Shown one piece after another: positions 6,370-10,696 of a stretch of DNA of 10,696 nt. Made by a program: the position numbers and the translations under genes. This DNA comes from Candidatus Brocadiaceae bacterium (GTDB taxonomy: Bacteria; Planctomycetota; MHYJ01; JACQXL01; CAKKQI01). Under the pieces are notes generated by a model. That model saw nothing but the letters and a program-made list of their open reading frames with translations, did not search any database and was not told the origin of the DNA. The DNA lies in the NCBI GenBank assembly GCA_919901895.1, contig CAKKQI010000096.1:1-10696 (forward strand), read 5' to 3'. How positions within the stretch are numbered: the first letter of the stretch is position 1; the number at the start of each line of letters is the position of its first letter.

Positions 6370-8076
6370 CTAACTGGTAAGACGTTGCACCTCTTCTACT
6401 GAAGTTTCCCCGCGGCTGGCTTTCAGTAAACCGATCTGCCGCAAGGTAAGCATATTCAAACTTTTGACGGCATATGCTTTAATGTCAAGAATGGATTCTT
6501 CATTAATGATCAGGCGTTTAACTTCATCATCAATATCTAATACTTCAAAAAGCGCCATCCGGCCTTTATAACCTTTCAGACACCGTTCGCAGCCGACCGG
6601 GTTACAAAATTTATACTCAGATTCTTCTTTCGGAAGGAAACCAAGCGACATCAAACGTTCTTTTGGTATTTTAACCGCTTCTTTGCAAACCGGGCATAAT
6701 TTACGAAGCAATCTCTGGTTAGCCACCAGCAGAAGTGAAGAAGAAATCATAAAAGGGTCAATACCTAAATCGACTAACCGGGAAACGGTTGAAACCGCAT
6801 CATTAGTATGGAGGGTGCTGAAAACAAGGTGGCCGGTAATAGCGGCTTTAACGGCGATATCGGCCGTTTCCAGGTCACGAATTTCTCCGATCATAATAAT
6901 ATCGGGATCCTGTCGCAAAATTGAACGCAGGGCTTCACCAAAAGTAACGCCGTGGACGGAATCAACCGGCACCTGGATAATACCCGGCAATTGGTATTCC
7001 ACCGGGTCTTCCACGGTCACTAGATTTTCTTCCGGATTATAAATCTGTTTGACGGCGCAATAAAGAGTAGTCGTTTTTCCTGACCCGGTCGGACCACTGA
7101 TTAACACCATGCCGTAAGAAGAATTAATCGACCGGTCAAAAGATTTAAAACTATCGGGCTCAAAACCTAATGCTTCAAGGGATAGGTTAAGAGTGGAAGA
7201 ATCCAACAATCTTAAAACCACTCTTTCGCCGTGAATAGTAGGACTGATTGAAACACGAAAATCGATCCGCCGGTCTTTAAACTTAATCTGGAATTTACCA
7301 TCCTGAGGCACCCGCCGTTCGGAAATATTCAAGGCGCTCATAATTTTAATACGGGAAACAATGGCATTGTGTAATTTTTTAGGCGGGAAGAAAATCTCGT
7401 GCAGAACCCCGTCTTGCCGGAAACGGACCCGGACTTTTTTTTCATACGGCTCAACGTGTATATCACTGGCGCCTTCATTTAAAGCGCGGTAAATAAGCAT
7501 GTTGACCAATTTAACAACCGGTGATTCACTTTCGCCGCTCAACTGGTTGAGATCAAGTTTTTCATTAATGTCCACTCCTTCAGACAGTTCCAGGTCAATA
7601 CCGGCAACATCCTCCAGCGCATCCTGTAATTTGTTATCATCCGGATGATAGGCCTTTTTAATCGCTTCTCTTAAGGGACGCTCCAGAGCCAGAGTCAAAC
7701 GTAGGTCGCATTTAGTTAACAACCGGATATCATCAAACTGAACGACGTCAAAAGGATTATGCACGGCCAGAGTCAAAATATCGCCGATACGCGCCAGCGG
7801 CAAGGCCCCGTATAAAGTAGCCTTTTCCTCGGGAAAAATCTGCAACAGTTTCTCATCCGGCTGAACTTTTTCAATCGAAACAGGCGGGATATTCAGTTCA
7901 CTGGCAATCGCGCCCAGTAATTTTTTTTCGTTAACGAGAGACCGGTCCAAGACAATATCAACCAGCGGTTTATTTTCTTTAGAAGCGGCCTGTTCCACTT
8001 CGATTGATTTTGCTTGGTCAAGTAACCCTCTTTTTACGAGAATACTGTTAATTCTTTTATCAACAACATTTACCAT
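6370..8076 (-). CDS. pilB: Type IV pilus extension ATPase PilB, second paralogue
   Basis: PilB is the cytoplasmic hexameric ATPase that drives pilus extension through PilC. The 568 residues comprise an MshEN-like N-domain (1-~145), an acidic linker (~146-185), the N2 domain from about 186 (PVVKLVNMLIYRALNEGASDIHVEP), and the ATPase domain. Walker A is GPTGSGKTT (328-336), the Asp box TVEDPVEY (354-361), Walker B RQDPDIIMIGEIRD with catalytic Glu398, and the His box STLHTNDA (420-427). The zinc-binding cysteines C461, C464, C496 and C499 are present, so the enzyme looks active. In the N-domain the MshEN ligand positions are mostly lost: the Gly expected in motif 1 is N10, in motif 2 V39 and S46, and the terminal Gln residues are A31 and E60; only G17 remains. 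The start has GGGAG eight bases upstream, 31 bases after the first pilB. It aligns end to end with that gene, so a tandem duplication is likely. Confidence 0.95.
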   Translation of the reverse strand: MVNVVDKRINSILVKRGLLDQAKSIEVEQAASKENKPLVDIVLDRSLVNEKKLLGAIASELNIPPVSIEKVQPDEKLLQIFPEEKATLYGALPLARIGDILTLAVHNPFDVVQFDDIRLLTKCDLRLTLALERPLREAIKKAYHPDDNKLQDALEDVAGIDLELSEGVDINEKLDLNQLSGESESPVVKLVNMLIYRALNEGASDIHVEPYEKKVRVRFRQDGVLHEIFFPPKKLHNAIVSRIKIMSALNISERRVPQDGKFQIKFKDRRIDFRVSISPTIHGERVVLRLLDSSTLNLSLEALGFEPDSFKSFDRSINSSYGMVLISGPTGSGKTTTLYCAVKQIYNPEENLVTVEDPVEYQLPGIIQVPVDSVHGVTFGEALRSILRQDPDIIMIGEIRDLETADIAVKAAITGHLVFSTLHTNDAVSTVSRLVDLGIDPFMISSSLLLVANQRLLRKLCPVCKEAVKIPKERLMSLGFLPKEESEYKFCNPVGCERCLKGYKGRMALFEVLDIDDEVKRLIINEESILDIKAYAVKSLNMLTLRQIGLLKASRGETSVEEVQRLTS

Positions 8077-8107
8077 GAATTCGGCTCCCTCGCCATCTTG
8101 GGTTATG

Positions 8108-9820
8108 CTACAGTTCCGTCATTCGTAAAACTTCTTCAATTGTTGTCTTCCCTTTCATAACATTTAGAAGGCCGCACCGTCTCAGGGTAATCATTCCCTC
8201 GTTTTTTACGGCATATTCTTTGAGATCAAGCGTCGGCACCTTTTTAATAATCATTTTTCTAATTTCGTCGTCAATTTCCAATGCTTCCAGAAAAGCAAAT
8301 CGGCCTTTGTACCCGTCCCGGCAACGACCGCAACCGGCCGCCCGGTAAAGCACCAGATTATCTTTCAGTTCTTCTTCTTTAAAACCGACCGATCTTAGTT
8401 TTTCCTGAGACGGCATTTTATCATAAGGCCGTTTACACAAATCGCAAAGTTTACGAGCCAGACGCTGAGCCCCGATTAAGATAACCGATAAGGAAACAAG
8501 AAAACTGTCCACCCCCATATCAATTAATCGGGCAGTAGCTGAAGCGGCGTCATTGGTATGAAGCGTGCTCAAAACCAAGTGCCCGGTCATCGCAGCTTTA
8601 ATGGCAATATCAGCCGTTTCGTTATCTCTGATTTCTCCCACCATCACTTTATTAGGGTCCTGCCTCAAGATCGAACGCAAGGCCACGGCAAAAGTAAGGC
8701 CTCGTTTAGCGTTAACCGGCACCTGGCCGACCCCTTCCAACTGGTATTCTACCGGGTCTTCCACGGTCATCAGATTATCTTCTACGGACATAATTTCTTT
8801 TAAAGCCGAATAGAGGGTCGTGCTTTTGCCGCTACCCGTTGGTCCGGTAACCAGAATCATTCCGTATGAAGCGGCCACCGCCCGGCGAAAGGCATCCAGC
8901 GCCTGTGGTTCGAACCCTAAAGCATCTAATCCTAAGGTAATACTGGAAGAGTCAAGTACCCGCAGTACTATTTTTTCTCCAAATATGGTCGGGAGAACAG
9001 AAACGCGGAAGTCAATCTGCCGTCCCTCATAACGCATCTGGAATTTTCCATCCTGCGGTTTTCTTTTTTCGGCAATATCCAGCGAGGTCATAATTTTGAT
9101 ACGGGAAACCATAGCGTTAAAAATTTTCTTAGGCGGCGTTAAGGCATCGTGCAATACGCCATCCTTACGGTAACGAACCAAGACTTTCTTTTCAAAAGGT
9201 TCAATATGAATATCGCTGGCTCCCTGTTCCAATCCCTTAAAAATAACCATATTAACCAGCTTAATAATAGGGGCATCTTCGCCGGTAAGTTCCTGGTCGT
9301 CGGTCGGCGCTTGAGCCGCGCCGTCGGTTAACTCCAAATCTTCGGTAATACTTTCCTCCAGGGCTTTTTCCATCTCTTCGGTCTGGGGATTATAAATCCG
9401 CTGGATGGTCTCCAATATTTTTTTCTCGCTACTGATAACTATTTTAATCTCGCAACCGGTCAACCGGCGGAGGTCATCCAGCATAATAATATCAAAAGGA
9501 TTAGCGATGGCGATGGTCATAACCTTGTTAATCTTAAAAAGCGGCATTACTTTATGGCCTTTGACCTGATCTTCGGTAAATAAATTAACTACTTTTTCAT
9601 CGGGGGTAATCTTATTAAGGTCAACCGGCGGTGCTTTAGCTTCGGACGCCATGATTGAAAGAAAAGTCGGCTCGGGAACAATGTTATGAGCGGTCAGTAA
9701 TTCTGAAAAAGAAAGACCCTCGCGGGCCGCCTGAGCGATATGTTTTTCGCAGTCCTCGGACGTCAGAACTTTTCTTTTTTCCAGAAGGCGGACCAATCTT
9801 TTATCAAAATTAATTTTCAT
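8108..9820 (-). CDS. pilB: Type IV pilus extension ATPase PilB, first paralogue
   Basis: The 570 residues have the same layout as the neighbouring paralogue: MshEN-like N-domain (1-~145), acidic linker (~147-184), N2 domain (APIIKLVNMVIFKGLEQGASDIHIEP), and ATPase domain with Walker A GPTGSGKST (326-334), Asp box TVEDPVEY (352-359), Walker B RQDPNKVMVGEIRD with Glu396, His box STLHTNDA (418-425) and zinc cysteines C459, C462, C497 and C500. It therefore looks catalytically complete. All MshEN ligand-type Gly and Gln positions checked are replaced: V10, K17 and A31 in motif 1, S39, N46 and E60 in motif 2. Its ATG overlaps the stop of the upstream small gene as ATGA (9820-9817), which implies translational coupling and roughly matched production of the two. 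Whether the two PilBs form mixed hexamers or separate motors cannot be told from sequence. Confidence 0.95.
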   Translation of the reverse strand: MKINFDKRLVRLLEKRKVLTSEDCEKHIAQAAREGLSFSELLTAHNIVPEPTFLSIMASEAKAPPVDLNKITPDEKVVNLFTEDQVKGHKVMPLFKINKVMTIAIANPFDIIMLDDLRRLTGCEIKIVISSEKKILETIQRIYNPQTEEMEKALEESITEDLELTDGAAQAPTDDQELTGEDAPIIKLVNMVIFKGLEQGASDIHIEPFEKKVLVRYRKDGVLHDALTPPKKIFNAMVSRIKIMTSLDIAEKRKPQDGKFQMRYEGRQIDFRVSVLPTIFGEKIVLRVLDSSSITLGLDALGFEPQALDAFRRAVAASYGMILVTGPTGSGKSTTLYSALKEIMSVEDNLMTVEDPVEYQLEGVGQVPVNAKRGLTFAVALRSILRQDPNKVMVGEIRDNETADIAIKAAMTGHLVLSTLHTNDAASATARLIDMGVDSFLVSLSVILIGAQRLARKLCDLCKRPYDKMPSQEKLRSVGFKEEELKDNLVLYRAAGCGRCRDGYKGRFAFLEALEIDDEIRKMIIKKVPTLDLKEYAVKNEGMITLRRCGLLNVMKGKTTIEEVLRMTEL

Positions 9821-10287
9821 CTCTTCATCTGTTTCTCTTGGTCGGGAGATTGGTAATTTTTAATTACCTGCTTGATCTGAGAAGTGGTGCTGACGAAAAA
9901 ATAAATTTCTCCTGGTATTTTCTTTTCCAACTCTTCTAAAGTATTTTCACTCATTGAACCGGCCACGGTAAAAGTAACCACGTCTCCGATTTTATCAAGC
10001 GGCGCCATCTGGTTTTTTTCCCAGAACTCCACCGGCATCAACTTGAAAATTTCAACGTTCCCCGTATAACTTAAAGCGTTAATATAAGGCAAACCCATCT
10101 GGGTGGAAAGAGCGCCGGCGATATCAAGTTCAGTTACGTAACCGAGTTTGATTAACGCCTCCCCCAACAGAAGACCGCTTTTCTGCTGCTCGGCCAACGC
10201 TTCCTGAACCTGGTTGTCATGAATCAGGCCTTCGGCAATCAGAATTTCACCCAATCTTTTTTTGGTAATCTTAGAAATATTAGCCAT
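9817..10287 (-). CDS. Free-standing MshEN-domain protein, probable c-di-GMP receptor for the pilus motor
   Basis: This 156-residue protein consists of an MshEN (GspE/PilB N-terminal) domain with no ATPase. Two tandem 24-residue motifs are visible, R11-Q34 and L40-Q63, separated by exactly five residues. Both keep the defining positions: LG (12-13, 41-42), the second Gly (G20, G49) and the closing Gln (Q34, Q63). In MshE this arrangement binds cyclic di-GMP. Residues 64-145 match the rest of the PilB N-domain (PYINAL, LMPVEFWEKNQMAPLDKIGDVVTFTVA, then IKQVIKNYQSP). The protein stops just where the acidic linker of the PilBs begins, so it looks like a PilB N-domain without its motor. It lies between pilT and two pilBs and overlaps the first by ATGA. 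The ATG has no Shine-Dalgarno site. The promoter immediately upstream would give a leaderless message. Domain assignment is firm; the in-trans regulatory role is inferred. Confidence 0.85.
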   Translation of the reverse strand: MANISKITKKRLGEILIAEGLIHDNQVQEALAEQQKSGLLLGEALIKLGYVTELDIAGALSTQMGLPYINALSYTGNVEIFKLMPVEFWEKNQMAPLDKIGDVVTFTVAGSMSENTLEELEKKIPGEIYFFVSTTSQIKQVIKNYQSPDQEKQMKR

Positions 10288-10294
10288 ATATATT

Positions 10295-10323
10295 ATTATA
10301 TCACAAAATTAATTACTTTTCAA
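10295..10323 (-). promoter_or_regulatory. Near-consensus extended -10 promoter inside the end of pilT
   Basis: On the minus strand, -35 TTGAAA (10323-10318, five of six) is followed after exactly 17 bases by a perfect TATAAT (10300-10295), preceded by TG one base upstream (TGATATAAT). Only seven bases separate the -10 from the ATG at 10287, so transcription should start at or next to the A of the start codon. The -35 lies within the last pilT codons. Confidence 0.65.
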
Positions 10324-10696
10324 CAAGTTTCTTTTCAGGTCATCCGGATCAGGACTGTAATTAAGAGCGATTTCGTAAGTAATTAATCCCCCTTGATGGA
10401 GTTCCGTTAAAGCCTGATTCATTGTTTTCATCCCCAATTTGGCGCTGGTTTGAATGACTGAATAAATCTGATGAATTTTATTATCACGAAGTAAGGCCCG
10501 GACAGCCGGATTAGCCACCATAATTTCAGACGCCAAAACCCGCCCTTTGGCATTGGCCCGGGGGATGAGTTGCTGGGAGAGGACCCCTTCCAGGACCATG
10601 GAGAGCTGGGCGCGCACCTGCGATTGCTGGTGGGGAGGGAGGACATCGATGATCCGGTTCATCGTCTGCGCGCAGGAATTCGTGTGCAGGGTGGCC
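10309..10696 (-). CDS. pilT: Type IV pilus retraction ATPase PilT, 3' part (runs off the right edge)
   Basis: PilT is the hexameric ATPase that depolymerises the pilus for retraction and twitching. The last 128 codons are visible, beginning in the His box ATLHTNS and ending at TAA 10311-10309. Family landmarks are NRIIDVLPPHQQSQVRAQLS, LEGVLSQQLIPR, GRVLASEIMV, AVRALLRDNKIHQIYSVIQT, and MKTMNQALTELHQGGLITYEIAL near the C-terminus. PilB-type proteins do not have this C-terminus. ATG 10662 is internal, not the true start: the frame continues to the window edge. The 5' 47 visible codons are strongly GC-ending while the rest are not, with a sharp change near 10555. A promoter for the next gene begins in its final codons. 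Confidence 0.95.
   Translation of the reverse strand, partial: ATLHTNSCAQTMNRIIDVLPPHQQSQVRAQLSMVLEGVLSQQLIPRANAKGRVLASEIMVANPAVRALLRDNKIHQIYSVIQTSAKLGMKTMNQALTELHQGGLITYEIALNYSPDPDDLKRNLLKSN

Noticed and set aside
4932..9331. Plus-strand frames of 60-119 codons opposite pilS, pilC and both pilBs, including similar ones at 6683-7042 and 8565-8813
   Set aside because: The similar pair looks conserved only because it is antisense to the conserved ATPase motifs of the two pilB paralogues. None has independent support.
8108..9820. Type II secretion ATPase GspE rather than PilB
   Set aside because: The neighbours pilT and pilS point to type IV pili. GspE cannot be excluded from the ATPase sequence alone, but no other secretion gene is present.
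10428..10646. A 72-codon minus-strand frame rich in Pro, Ser and Trp
   Set aside because: It is a shifted frame of pilT, open because of the high GC of that part.
10309..10662. A short independent gene starting at ATG 10662
   Set aside because: The same frame continues upstream to the window edge with the PilT His-box sequence ATLHTNS, so this is the 3' part of pilT.

Overview
The window looks like chromosomal DNA from an uncultured or poorly known bacterium with type IV pili (T4P). Coding sequence is moderate in GC, with many AAA/GAA/ATT codons. The proteins match bacterial CoaE, Rho, PilT, PilB, PilC and PilS, but none is close enough to a model species to name a genus. A candidate-phylum lineage such as Omnitrophota or a relative is a guess, not a result. 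No tRNA, rRNA, CRISPR array, transposase or phage gene is visible.

Region by region. (1) 1-522, minus strand: the 5' part of an unrecognised single-pass membrane protein, running off the left edge. It is preceded by a sigma70-type promoter (727-754) and a ~200-nt leader with a striking amount of possible secondary structure (538-688). (2) 799-3067, plus strand: a divergent promoter, then coaE (dephospho-CoA kinase) and rho (transcription terminator), one base apart. (3) 3068-3259: a convergent intergenic region with a two-part hairpin behind rho and a weak candidate terminator for the opposing operon. (4) 10696-3260, minus strand: a T4P motor operon, read right to left: pilT (3' part only), a free-standing MshEN-domain protein, two tandem pilB paralogues, pilC and a pilS-like sensor kinase.

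How the pilus genes fit together. PilB hexamers power pilus extension, PilT powers retraction, PilC is the inner-membrane platform both act on, and PilS is a membrane sensor kinase. The most interesting point is the small protein at 9817-10287. It carries two tandem 24-residue motifs of the MshEN c-di-GMP receptor domain, 5 residues apart, with the key Gly and Gln positions intact. The N-domains of both PilBs align to it without gaps but have lost most of those residues. This suggests that c-di-GMP sensing has moved from the ATPases to a separate subunit acting in trans. That gene overlaps pilB by ATGA and also has its own near-consensus extended -10 promoter, placed so that the transcript would be leaderless.

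Other points worth a second look are a sharp third-position GC change inside pilT near 10555, a perfect 12-bp inverted repeat filling the pilB-pilC gap, short GC-rich palindromes (one inside the rho reading frame), and the lack of a PilR partner next to pilS.
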